DNA of 64,000 nucleotides from Oscillatoriaceae cyanobacterium Prado104 (GTDB taxonomy: Bacteria > Cyanobacteriota > Cyanobacteriia > Cyanobacteriales > Microcoleaceae), in NCBI GenBank assembly GCA_025454405.1, contig JALOON010000001.1, forward strand, positions 1-64,000, read 5' to 3'. Shown piece after piece: positions 35,179-43,585 of the stretch. Under the pieces are notes generated by a model. The model worked only from the letters and a program-made list of their open reading frames with translations. It was not told the origin of the DNA and ran no database searches. Positions within the stretch are counted from its first letter, which is position 1, and the number at the start of each line of letters is the position of its first letter. A program made the position numbers and the translations under genes.

Positions 35179-36870
35179 TTGCTAAAAAATCCGGAATTTG
35201 CTGTGACATCTAATCAATTTGCCGATCCATTTGCTAAAGAACGCTTGCTGTTTAACCCAGCAACTCCCGATGCTAACGCTATCCCGACAATTTTTGCTTT
35301 TCCCAACGAGTACAGTGTCGGAATTACCAGTCTCGGCTATCAGATTGTCTGGGCCACTTTGGCAGTACGATCGAACTTGGCAGTCAGCCGTTTGTTTACC
35401 GATATTTGCGAACAACTTCCGAGACATCCAGAATTAGTAGGTTTTTCTGTTTCTTGGGAATTAGACTATGTAAATATCCTCAATTTATTGGAAAATTTAG
35501 AAGTTCCCATCTGGGCTTCAGCGCGGGAAGAACATCATCCGATCGTCTTTGGTGGCGGTCCGGTTTTGACTGCCAATCCCGAACCTTTTGCTGATTTTTT
35601 TGATGTCATTTTGTTGGGAGATGGTGAAAATCTGATTGACAATTTTATTGATGCTTGTCAAGAAGTTCGGACAGCAAACAGGCAAACAAAACTGCGACAT
35701 TTGGCAAAAGTTCCGGGGGTTTACGTTCCCAGTTTGTACGAGGTAACTTATTTGGATGCAACGGGCGCGATCGAATCGATTCAGCCTGTTGATTCAGACA
35801 TTCCCAGTCAAGTAGAAAAACAAACATATCGCGGCAATACTTTATCTGCTTCAACTGTAGTGACGGAAAAAGCTGCTTGGGAAAGCATTTATATGGTAGA
35901 AGTAGTGCGCAGTTGCCCGGAAATGTGCCGTTTTTGTTTGGCTAGTTATCTGACTTTGCCCTTTAGAACAGCGAGTTTAGAAGGTTCGTTAATTCCGGCG
36001 ATCGAGCGCGGTTTAGCTGTTACTAACCGTTTGGGTTTGTTGGGCGCTTCCGTGACTCAGCACCCGGAATTCGATGCTTTATTGGATTATTTGAGCCAGC
36101 CAAAATACGATGACGTGCGTTTGAGTCTGGCTTCGGTGCGGACGAATACGGTAACGGTGAAGCTGGCAGAAATCCTGACCAAAAGAGACAGCCGATCGAT
36201 TACAATTGCCGTAGAAAGCGGGAGCGATCGAGTCCGCAAAATCGTCAACAAAAAACTCGCAAATGATGAAATTATTCAAGCTGCCGTCAATGCCAAAGCT
36301 GGCGGTTTAAAAGGAATTAAACTTTACGGGATGGCAGGAATTCCAGGAGAAGAAGTAGCAGATTTAGACGAAACTGTCAAGATGATGCGGGATATTAAAA
36401 AAGCTGCCCCCGGTTTGCGGTTGACTTTGGGATGCAGCACTTTTGTTCCGAAAGCGCACACTCCGTTTCAGTGGTTTGGAGTGAATAAAGATGCAGAAAA
36501 AAGACTGAAATTTTTGGATAAAGAGTTGCGGAAATTAAATTTGGAATTTCGCCCGGAAAGTTACAACTGGTCGGTAATTCAGGCATTGTTGTCGAGGGGC
36601 GATCGGCGGTTGTCAAAACTGTTAGAATTAGTACGGCATTATGGGGATACTTTAGGCAGCTACCGTCGGGCTTTTAAGGAATTGCGGGGAGAGTTGCCAG
36701 AGATAGATTTTTATGTTTTTCAGGAGTGGGAGTTCGATCGAGTTTTGCCTTGGAGTCATTTGAAAGGGCCGCTGCCGGAAGCAACTTTGAAAAAGCATTT
36801 AGCGGAGGCAATGAGTCATGCAGCGCGAGATGGAGAAGAAAATTGCCCAAAAGCAGTAAGTCTAGTTTAA
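35179..36870 (+). CDS. B12-binding-type radical SAM protein
   Basis: A 563-residue enzyme. Residues about 40-190 resemble the cobalamin-binding-like N-terminal domain (NEYSVGITSLGYQIVWATLA, GFSVSWELDY, PIVFGGGPVLTANPEPFADF). The radical SAM cluster motif CPEMCRFC (CxxxCxxC) is near residue 252. Later motifs typical of this class are TIAVESGSDRVRKIVNK, GLKGIKLYGMAGIPGEE and CSTFVPKAHTPFQWFG. Such proteins use SAM radicals for methylation, methylthiolation or rearrangement; the substrate cannot be told. The start is a TTG preceded by AAGAAAGAG. A GTG at about 35200 is an alternative. Confidence 0.85.
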   Translation: MLKNPEFAVTSNQFADPFAKERLLFNPATPDANAIPTIFAFPNEYSVGITSLGYQIVWATLAVRSNLAVSRLFTDICEQLPRHPELVGFSVSWELDYVNILNLLENLEVPIWASAREEHHPIVFGGGPVLTANPEPFADFFDVILLGDGENLIDNFIDACQEVRTANRQTKLRHLAKVPGVYVPSLYEVTYLDATGAIESIQPVDSDIPSQVEKQTYRGNTLSASTVVTEKAAWESIYMVEVVRSCPEMCRFCLASYLTLPFRTASLEGSLIPAIERGLAVTNRLGLLGASVTQHPEFDALLDYLSQPKYDDVRLSLASVRTNTVTVKLAEILTKRDSRSITIAVESGSDRVRKIVNKKLANDEIIQAAVNAKAGGLKGIKLYGMAGIPGEEVADLDETVKMMRDIKKAAPGLRLTLGCSTFVPKAHTPFQWFGVNKDAEKRLKFLDKELRKLNLEFRPESYNWSVIQALLSRGDRRLSKLLELVRHYGDTLGSYRRAFKELRGELPEIDFYVFQEWEFDRVLPWSHLKGPLPEATLKKHLAEAMSHAARDGEENCPKAVSLV

Positions 36871-37233
36871 TAAATTATATGATGTCCGAGGGCTCGCCCA
36901 TAATTGCCATCTTGTCAGATCGATAGTTTCAGACATTTTTATTCAGAGCGATCGACCGATCGCCGGAGCAAGGAGCCGATACAGCGATTTGGTTGGCAAC
37001 AGAAGCATCTCGCAGCCAAAGCGGTAAGTTTTGGCGCGCTCGTCAAGTCATTGCTTTCTAGATGGGTAACTCCTGCAAACCTATCAATCAGAATCTATCG
37101 CATAACAACCCTAGTGCAACGGACGGTATCAAGATCTCGGCGGTGATGCAAAGGCGATCAGGCGATCTGCTTTTAAGAATGGGGTTACAATTGAGAAAAT
37201 GTATGAAATTGCTATATTTGCTGTGATTGAACT
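36871..37233. other. Gap with an SDR gene relic
   Basis: Holds the SDR C-terminal remnant at 36927-37061. The remaining sequence up to the antitoxin start shows no gene that I can support. Confidence 0.5.
36927..37061 (+). pseudogene. C-terminal remnant of a short-chain dehydrogenase (SDR)
   Basis: An open segment without a start reads RSPEQGADTAIWLATEASRS then QSGKFWRARQVIAF before TAG. TPEQGADTAxWLA...SGKFWxxR is the standard C-terminal end of many SDR oxidoreductases. The nucleotide-binding Rossmann region and catalytic YxxxK are missing, so the gene is dead. Recognised by motif only. Confidence 0.6.
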
Positions 37234-37464
37234 ATGACCGAACTGCTTCAACAAGCGATCGCCCAGATCCAAAAACTTTCCCCCGAGCGGCAAAATGCGA
37301 TCGCAGCTAGACTTCTAGCAGAATTGGAAGACGATCGACAATGGGAAACCCTTTTTGCTGCTACAACAGACGATCTATGGGATAAGATGGCTGCAATGGT
37401 TCGCCAGGAAATAGCAAAAGGTGAAACCGTTCCACTCAGTGAAGTTTTTCCAACACAAAAATGA
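37234..37464 (+). CDS. Antitoxin of RelE/ParE-type pair
   Basis: A 76-residue acidic protein. The N-terminal helix-rich part (LLQQAIAQIQKLSPERQNAI) would give the dimerisation domain, and the flexible C-terminal half would wrap the toxin. Its stop overlaps the toxin start (ATGA at 37461-37464), the usual coupling in type II modules. The antitoxin family is not firmly recognisable; context makes the role clear. Confidence 0.7.
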   Translation: MTELLQQAIAQIQKLSPERQNAIAARLLAELEDDRQWETLFAATTDDLWDKMAAMVRQEIAKGETVPLSEVFPTQK

Positions 37465-37730
37465 AATCGAGTGTCACCAAAACCTTTCGCAATCAGCTCA
37501 GGGATCTCCCTATATCGGTTCAAGAGCAAGCTGCTAAAGCTTATGCGCTCTGGCAAGAAGACCCCTATCATCCCAGCCTTCAGTTCAAACAAATCAGCCA
37601 GCGACAACCGATTTACTCTGCTCGTGTCAGTCTCAACTATCGCGTCCTGGGTTTGTTGGACTCCGATCGGATCTATTGGTTTTGGATTGGCTCGCACGAT
37701 CGGTATGATGAATTGCTGAAACGGATGTAG
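37461..37730 (+). CDS. RelE/ParE-family toxin
   Basis: An 89-residue small toxin fold: VTKTFRNQLRDLPISVQEQA (N-terminal helices), LQFKQISQRQPIYSARVSLN (central strands), YRVLGLLDSDRIYWFWIGSH and a C-terminal DRYDELL. The R and H residues in the strand region fit ribonuclease-type RelE relatives that cut ribosome-bound mRNA, though gyrase-poisoning ParE members look alike. Coupled to the preceding antitoxin. Confidence 0.8.
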   Translation: MKSSVTKTFRNQLRDLPISVQEQAAKAYALWQEDPYHPSLQFKQISQRQPIYSARVSLNYRVLGLLDSDRIYWFWIGSHDRYDELLKRM

Positions 37731-37844
37731 TTTCTGGCGATCGCGATCGCTAGTGAAATATTATTTGTTGTTTGGGCGATCGCGCTTGCTTAAAGGCGGG
37801 CGATCGTCACCCGACTTATTATTATTAATATCGGTCAACCCAAA

Positions 37845-38060
37845 ATGCCTCCCGAACAATACGAATCGCACTTAAAAAAACTGGATGAATTGCTGTCGCA
37901 AGAAGGAAGCAATACAATTTACAATTTGGGAAAATGGCTCTCAGCTTTAGGATTGAAACTAACTGTTGCTGTTTGTCATGAAACAGAAGATAATAATCAA
38001 AATGCTGAAAAGCTATCTCAATTAACTGTAGAACAAAATCTCGAAAATGCCCAAGTTTAA
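37845..38060 (+). CDS. Hypothetical protein, possible antitoxin-like or regulatory
   Basis: A 71-residue acidic protein. EQYESHLKKLDELLSQEGSN and LGKWLSALGLKLTVAVCHET are helical. The frame overlaps the following gene by 14 bases. No named family is recognised. Start ATG at 37845 lies downstream of a HIP1-rich spacer. Confidence 0.5.
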   Translation: MPPEQYESHLKKLDELLSQEGSNTIYNLGKWLSALGLKLTVAVCHETEDNNQNAEKLSQLTVEQNLENAQV

Positions 38061-38508
38061 ATATTCATCACTAATAAACGCTCGCCCTGAAACTGTCTGG
38101 AACTTTCACGAAAGACCGGATATTTTGCAACTTTTAACCCCGCCTTGGCAACCCGTGAAAATAATTCGGCGCGAGGGCGGATTAGATGTCGGTGCTGTAT
38201 CGGAATTTCTGCTTTTATTGGGACCAATTCCGGTAAAATGGGTGGCAACTCATATCGAGTGCGATCGATATCGCTTGTTTGTGGACGAACAAACGGAAGG
38301 GCCGATGGCAAGTTGGATTCACCGACACGAGTTTTCTGGCGAAAATGGTATGACGACGTTGACAGATGCGATCGAATTTGCGCTTCCGGGTGGCGCGATT
38401 GTCGATTTTCTGTTAGGTTGGGGGGTGAAATTGCGGTTGGCAGATATGTTTCGCTACCGCCACGAAGTTACAAAAAGGGAGTGCGAGAAAGATGCAAACG
38501 ACGGCTGA
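38047..38508 (+). CDS. SRPBCC (START-like) cyclase/dehydrase-type protein
   Basis: A 153-residue hydrophobic-pocket protein. The opening KYSSLINARPETVWNFHERP, followed by LQLLTPPWQPVKII, is typical of the polyketide cyclase/CoxG branch. The core FLLLLGPIPVKWVATHIECD and SWIHRHEFSGENGMTTLTDA completes the fold. Such proteins bind lipids, pigments or other non-polar ligands. It overlaps the genes on both sides (14 and 17 bases), forming a compact three-gene unit. The ligand is unknown. Confidence 0.82.
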   Translation: MPKFKYSSLINARPETVWNFHERPDILQLLTPPWQPVKIIRREGGLDVGAVSEFLLLLGPIPVKWVATHIECDRYRLFVDEQTEGPMASWIHRHEFSGENGMTTLTDAIEFALPGGAIVDFLLGWGVKLRLADMFRYRHEVTKRECEKDANDG

Positions 38509-38680
38509 GTTTTACTGTGCTTTTTGCGGCGAACCGAGTACGACTTTTGTCGATATTAGCGGCGGCATGGAGCAATCTTACATCGAAGATTGTCAAGTTT
38601 GCTGTCGCCCGAACGTTCTTTATGTTAGAATAGATGAGGATACGCTTGATATTGAAATCGATACAGATTATCAAGAGTAA
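38492..38680 (+). CDS. CPXCG-motif small cysteine-rich protein
   Basis: A 62-residue zinc-ribbon-like protein with CAFCG (about 9-13) and CQVCCRP (about 34-40) separated by a short acidic stretch. It matches the CPXCG-containing small protein family of proteobacteria and cyanobacteria. Cysteines probably bind zinc. Start overlaps the SRPBCC gene by 17 bases. Function is unknown. Confidence 0.78.
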   Translation: MQTTAEFYCAFCGEPSTTFVDISGGMEQSYIEDCQVCCRPNVLYVRIDEDTLDIEIDTDYQE

Positions 38681-38920
38681 ATTGCCAAGAAACTATAATA
38701 AAGAGATTGATGAAAGATGAGGTTGGGGGTAAGAGTGTAAGTCCGATGTAACCTTACTTTATATTATAGCCTATCTTTGCAAGAAAATATTGTGTGTTAC
38801 AACTCTGTAGCATATTTATGAAGCGAGATTTGTTGGTTGCACCATCCGAATTGCTCCTGTTTTATATTCACTGTAAGAGTTATTGCAGTAAGGCGCGCAC
38901 CGCGCGCCCTACAGGGAGAA

Positions 38921-39367
38921 TTAGAAGGAATAAACTCGCCCTTTTTCGTCGATATAAACTGCCCTATCTTGCCTAGTGCGACCGTCGGATGTGGAGATGC
39001 GAACTGTCACTAGATTTTTCTGAGGGTCAACATTATAGTCGTATTTTAAAGTGGTGGTTCCTCCTTTAACGTTGATCGGAATGTTGGCAATATCGCCGGT
39101 ACGGTTGCTGATGCGAACAATTACGTTTCTTTCTCCTCCAACGGGCAGGGATGATAAGCCGACACCTGATTGACCGTATTCTAAATTCAATCCCGTCTCG
39201 TTTAACAGTCTGAGGGTAATGTTGCGAGTATTGTCAACCTGCGCTTCCGGCTGCCAAAATCCCGGTTTGCGCCCGCCGTCTGTTGCGGGTTGAGATGAGG
39301 CCCGATGGGGGGCCAAAAAGGCGATCGCGCTCAGTATTGCTGCGATTGCTAATAGTCTCGATTTCAT
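38921..39367 (-). CDS. Secreted hypothetical protein
   Basis: A 148-residue protein from the ATG at 39367, which gives a clean signal peptide (SRLLAIAAILSAIAFLAPHR, then ASSQ). The mature part is beta-rich: ITLRLLNETGLNLEYGQSGV, NVIVRISNRTGDIANIPINV and TVRISTSDGRTRQDRAVYID. This looks like an immunoglobulin-like or similar beta-sandwich. I do not recognise a named family. It is 56 bp beyond the PEP synthase gene's end, on the same strand. Confidence 0.65.
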   Translation of the reverse strand: MKSRLLAIAAILSAIAFLAPHRASSQPATDGGRKPGFWQPEAQVDNTRNITLRLLNETGLNLEYGQSGVGLSSLPVGGERNVIVRISNRTGDIANIPINVKGGTTTLKYDYNVDPQKNLVTVRISTSDGRTRQDRAVYIDEKGRVYSF

Positions 39368-39483
39368 GGTTTCTTCCTCCTGGAGACATTTGACAGTTGA
39401 CAGTTGATAATTGTCAACAGCAGTCAATAGTAAATAATTAGTTATAACTCAATCCTAGCTTTGAAAGTTGATATTTTTATGTG

Positions 39484-41940
39484 TTAATTATTAATTATCG
39501 ATCGAGCTGCTTCTAGGAGCAAACGCTGTTCGGCACGGGCGATCGCCCTGCTACTGCTTTCGACAGCATCGACATTCACCGAAATCGATGAAATCCCCCA
39601 CCGCACCAGCCATTCTATTATCTCCGGGTACAAAGCTGGAGCGTCGCCGCAAATCGCACAAGGAATGCCGGCAGCGCGGGCCTGAACGATCGAATGTTCG
39701 ATCGCCCGCATCACGGGTCGATCGGGCCCTTTGAAAGCATCGACCATCTGTTCGGAATTGCGGTCAATTCCCAATAAAAATTGAGTTAAATCATTGGTGC
39801 CGATCGAAATTCCCCGCACGCCTGCTTTGACATAATCTGGCAGTAAAAATAAAACTGACGGCACCTCAGCCATGATCCACAATTCAAAGTTGGCGGGGCG
39901 ATTTTCCCAAGACTTTTCTACTTGCTGGCGGCAGACAACAAACTCTTCAACAGACCGCACGAAAGGCAAAATTAAATTAACATTTTGATAGCCCGACTCG
40001 CAGACTCTTTTAAGTACGTTTAACTCCCAATCGAATAAGTGAGGTTGAAATGCATAACTAAAACTGCCGCGAACGCTAGATTCGCGCAAGTCCAGAGAAC
40101 GATAAAATACCGGTCTGGGCGCAACCGCCGCAGCAAACAAACTCAACCGATCGGCCATGCGATCTACAAATTCCGATTCTTGACCGTCTTGCAGCCAACT
40201 TTTGAGATTTTGACATGCCAAAGCATCCAAAGCCATTAATTCCGATCGCACCAATCCGATGCCGTCAATTGGCAGGTTTTTCAGGCGGTCGATCGAGCTA
40301 GTTTGACTGATATTAACTAACAGTTGAGTAGCAGTCGGCGCACTCCAAACCGATGCAGAATATTCGTGAGGTCGAACTTGGCGATCGGAGCTAGAAAATT
40401 GATAGTTTGCTATTGACATTTGCGCTGCTGTACTGGATAAATCTGCACTGTTTGCTGTAATTTCTTGCCTGCCGTCCGATCCCTGGGATTTTCCTGCTGT
40501 TTGCAGTATTATAGGTTGAGCGGAGGCAAAAACTTCTCCAGTATCGCCATCGATTAACACCGAATCCCCAGTTTCGATCGCCCGCGTCGCCCCGGTAACT
40601 CCCACCACCGCCGGAATCCCTAATTCTCTGGCTAAAATTGCTCCGTGACTCGTCATCCCTCCCTGTTCGGCAACAATTCCCGCAGCAACTTTCAGCCAAG
40701 GCAGCCAATTCGGGTCGATCGCCCGCGCTACTAAAATTCCCCCTGCTACAAATTCGGAGTTTTCTATTGGATAATGCGCCATCACTTGAGCAATTGCTTG
40801 TGCTTTTCCCGATGCTGCTGCCAAACCTCTAAATGCTGCAATACCTCCCGTATTGGAGGTACGGATGCTCTTGGGGATGGCACCGTCCTGGGAAATAGCA
40901 TTTTCGCGCTCTGAGTTATTTGGCTTTTTCCAGGGACGAATTAGAGTAAAATAAAATAGCGCTTCTCCAGTTGTTGCAGACTCGTTCATCGTCCATTTCA
41001 AAATTAAATTTGAGTCGAAGTCGGCAGCAACTTGTTTGCTCGAGTTAATTAATTTTTGCAAGTGTGCTTGATTTAAAATATAGGAATTTTGAGCTGACTC
41101 GTCCAGCAAATAAACTTCCAGACAACTGCCAGCGAAATTGGCGATCCCAAATCGATCGATATTGTCGAACTGCAAATTTTCTGCCAATTCGCGATCGCCC
41201 TCTAATTTGATATTGTATGCTAAAATTTTGCTGCCCAAACGCTGAGTTTTCACCGCGCCTGTTTGGGGGTTTACTTGATAGTAATCGGGAATATTGTCAC
41301 CCCGGTTGAGGGACATTCCCAAACCGCAAGTTGCTTGAATTTCCCAGGCAGCACTCGCGTTAGTTTGCAGGGAACCTGAGGCAATCGCACGCGCGATCGG
41401 CTGCACCAAAACAGCGGGATTAATTTGCTGTAATTGGATACCGCACCGCTGCCAGTAAAATAAATTTCTGGCCCTAAAAATTTCTGCCCAAGCTAGTTTT
41501 AGTCCCTCTGCAATAGCTTCAGGTTGAGCCCGCACTGCTTGAGCTTCGAGGAGTCCCGAAGCATTCAGGCTTGGGGAAGCCAGGGAAAGGCGAAAAATTA
41601 CGGCTTGAGAATTGAGCCGAGAGACGGCCGACTCCAGGGTAGAAAGCAGCGAATCCGGGAGTTTGGCAGCAGCGATTTGGCGGCGGATGCTGCGGGCTAT
41701 AGCCTGTAATTGCTTGGGTTCATCGACATTCAAGTGCAGGGAAGAATGGGCCAAATCAGCAAACAGCGGTTCCAACCAATCGATCGACCCTAAAAACTGC
41801 CAAAATGTTGTTGCTGGCACTACAAAACCAGGTATAGCCGGGTGATTTTTCTGGATCGAGCAGCCAGAGTAAAAAGCTTTTTCGCCTACTGCTGCTCGAT
41901 CGGAGGTTTGAATCTGGTCTAGCCAGTAGATTTTTTCCAC
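39484..41940 (-). CDS. PEP synthase-like protein with divergent ATP-grasp domain
   Basis: An 818-residue PEP-utilising enzyme. The central swivelling domain is well kept, with phosphohistidine His432 in GGMTSHGAILARELGIPAVV. The C-terminal TIM barrel has AEVPSVLFLL, GISIGTNDLTQFLLGIDRNS and the catalytic cysteine Cys764 of CAICGDAP. The N-terminal ATP-grasp domain is strongly diverged: the usual RSS(A/S)xxED segment reads FRLSLASPSLNASGLLEAQA, and QDIEWA is replaced by LILKWTM. The barrel also lacks a clear NPMxGWRG motif. Either it works on a modified reaction or one half-reaction is lost. Not in an operon. Confidence 0.78.
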   Translation of the reverse strand: MEKIYWLDQIQTSDRAAVGEKAFYSGCSIQKNHPAIPGFVVPATTFWQFLGSIDWLEPLFADLAHSSLHLNVDEPKQLQAIARSIRRQIAAAKLPDSLLSTLESAVSRLNSQAVIFRLSLASPSLNASGLLEAQAVRAQPEAIAEGLKLAWAEIFRARNLFYWQRCGIQLQQINPAVLVQPIARAIASGSLQTNASAAWEIQATCGLGMSLNRGDNIPDYYQVNPQTGAVKTQRLGSKILAYNIKLEGDRELAENLQFDNIDRFGIANFAGSCLEVYLLDESAQNSYILNQAHLQKLINSSKQVAADFDSNLILKWTMNESATTGEALFYFTLIRPWKKPNNSERENAISQDGAIPKSIRTSNTGGIAAFRGLAAASGKAQAIAQVMAHYPIENSEFVAGGILVARAIDPNWLPWLKVAAGIVAEQGGMTSHGAILARELGIPAVVGVTGATRAIETGDSVLIDGDTGEVFASAQPIILQTAGKSQGSDGRQEITANSADLSSTAAQMSIANYQFSSSDRQVRPHEYSASVWSAPTATQLLVNISQTSSIDRLKNLPIDGIGLVRSELMALDALACQNLKSWLQDGQESEFVDRMADRLSLFAAAVAPRPVFYRSLDLRESSVRGSFSYAFQPHLFDWELNVLKRVCESGYQNVNLILPFVRSVEEFVVCRQQVEKSWENRPANFELWIMAEVPSVLFLLPDYVKAGVRGISIGTNDLTQFLLGIDRNSEQMVDAFKGPDRPVMRAIEHSIVQARAAGIPCAICGDAPALYPEIIEWLVRWGISSISVNVDAVESSSRAIARAEQRLLLEAARSIINN

Positions 41941-42011
41941 GCTGTTAGCCTGTCCGGCAAGCTGATTAAAATTGATAATTTTTCTTATCGATCGCTTACA
42001 GCAATTCTAGA

Positions 42012-42707
42012 ATGAACCAGCAAAAATTGACGGGATTAGTCCGATCTTTTCTCAATCTATTTCTCAAGTCTGAGTGTGTTCTGTGTCATCGATCGGCCGC
42101 TAGAGAGTTTTGTCCCTACTGTCTCCGGCAGCTTCAGGGTTGCCAGCTAGCAGATCCGACCCAATTTTGGGATGCGCAAAAGCGTGTTTTCGTTTGGGGG
42201 GAGTACAGCGGGACTCTCAAACGGGCGATCGCGGCTTTTAAATACGAGAACAACCCGCAATTGGGCAAGCCTCTGGGCTGCTGGCTGGGGGAAGCTTGGC
42301 TGAATTCTCCCGAATTAGCTATTGACAATTTAACAGTTGTACCGATTCCGATGAACCGAGAAAAGCAGAAAAAAAGGGGTTTCAATCAGGCGGAACTTTT
42401 GGCTGAAAGTTTTTGCGAGTTAACGGGTTTGCCTTTGCAGCGGCAAGGTTTAGAAAGGGTTAAAGATACTAAACCGCTATTTGAACTTTCGCTGCAACAG
42501 AGACAAGCGGAAATTAAAGATGCGTTAATTTTAGGTAAAGATTTTCGCCGCCGGCTGCCGCGCGATCGGGTGTTATTAGTTGATGATATTTACACGAGCG
42601 GTACTACTGTAAGAGAGGCAATTAAAGTTTTGAAAAAGTCGGGAATTTCGGTGTACGGAACTGTGGCGCTGGCAACTCCTAAAAAGATCGATCGCAGGCA
42701 AGAATGA
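42012..42707 (+). CDS. comF: ComF family phosphoribosyltransferase-like protein
   Basis: A 231-residue protein with a double zinc ribbon at the N-terminus (CVLCHRSAAREFCPYCLRQL). The PRTase fold follows: TVVPIPMNREKQKKRGFNQA, AELLAESF and the PRPP-binding loop VLLVDDIYTSGTT. ComF supports natural DNA uptake in several bacteria, possibly with replication proteins. Presence of comF here is consistent with competence, but the uptake machinery is not in the window. Divergent from the PEP synthase gene. Confidence 0.88.
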   Translation: MNQQKLTGLVRSFLNLFLKSECVLCHRSAAREFCPYCLRQLQGCQLADPTQFWDAQKRVFVWGEYSGTLKRAIAAFKYENNPQLGKPLGCWLGEAWLNSPELAIDNLTVVPIPMNREKQKKRGFNQAELLAESFCELTGLPLQRQGLERVKDTKPLFELSLQQRQAEIKDALILGKDFRRRLPRDRVLLVDDIYTSGTTVREAIKVLKKSGISVYGTVALATPKKIDRRQE

Positions 42708-43585
42708 CTGTAAGAGAAATATAGCGTCGGTTGTGCATATCTGTAGGGGAGAAGCATTCGGGACGTTCGGCGAGCTCAGTCTTGCCCTGAGCTTGTCGAA
42801 GGGTCGAGCCGCGACAATTCCTCAAATAAATGTCAAACTTATATCCGAATGCTTCGCCCTGCCCCGCGCAACCAATACAACCACACAGGATTTAAATTCC
42901 CATGCGTAAGTCTTAATTAACCGATCGCGCGAATACCAAAGAAACCGGGTTTTTACCTAAATTTAAAGCTGTGCGTAGAATACCTTCACAAAAACCCGGT
43001 TTCTGCCTCAATTTAAGGCTGAGATCTAAGCTCTTCGCAAAAACACCGGCGGGAAACTGACAAAATTTCCGGAGACAGCAGAGAACTTTCTGAGTTTCAA
43101 AAAGATTGCGCTATTCCCCGATGCTGATTTACTCAATTCTATTAATTCAATTTATGTCAATTTTGTTCAATATTTCTGATGGAGGTTACTCTGCGAATCC
43201 TTGCCATACTCAAAATTTTGTGCAAACCTTTTTTGCAGGTTCTGCTTGCAGCGGGTTGTTGGTGAATCGTGAAATCTATACGCGGATTTTAATAATATAT
43301 GTATTTTTGGCGGTCGTTTTTGTTCTGGATGTTTTGCGGTTGCGGTTTCAGCATCCTGAAGCGCAGTGAAACCAGGCTCTGTTACTCGTTACCAGGCTCT
43401 GTTACTCGTTTACTCGTTACCAGGCTCTGCCTGGTAATGCAGATCTGGAGGCTCTGCCTCGATGGGGCTCGCGAGGCAGAGCCTCCAGACATGGGTTCCC
43501 AGGCACAGCCGGGGAACCAGTGAAAGGCACAGCCGGGGAACCAGTGATAGTAAACAATCAACTGTCAACTGTCAACTGTCAACTG
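42708..43585. other. Repeat-dense intergenic region
   Basis: In order: an inverted repeat pairing GAAGCATTCGG (42751-42761) with CCGAATGCTTC (about 42846-42856), which encloses a smaller GAGCTCAG.../CTGAGCTTGTCGAAGG element; an AAACCGGGTTT pair listed separately; then, at 43375-43540, tandem copies of CCAGGCTCTGTTACTCGT, a GGAGGCTCTGCC palindrome and two copies of GGCACAGCCGGGGAACCAGT. No gene is supported. An 87-codon open frame at 43106-43369 lacks recognisable content. Confidence 0.65.
42946..43000. repeat. AGAAACCGGGTTTTTAC inverted repeat, copy 1
   Basis: AAGAAACCGGGTTTTTACC opens the unit and AAAAACCCGGTTTCTGCC closes it about 60 bases later. The same pair occurs at 48350-48412 and a half copy at 63002-63016. 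Confidence 0.75.

Noticed and set aside
43106..43369. 87-codon plus-strand frame with hydrophobic segments
   Set aside because: No motif, no good ribosome-binding site, lies among repeats; not enough to call a gene.
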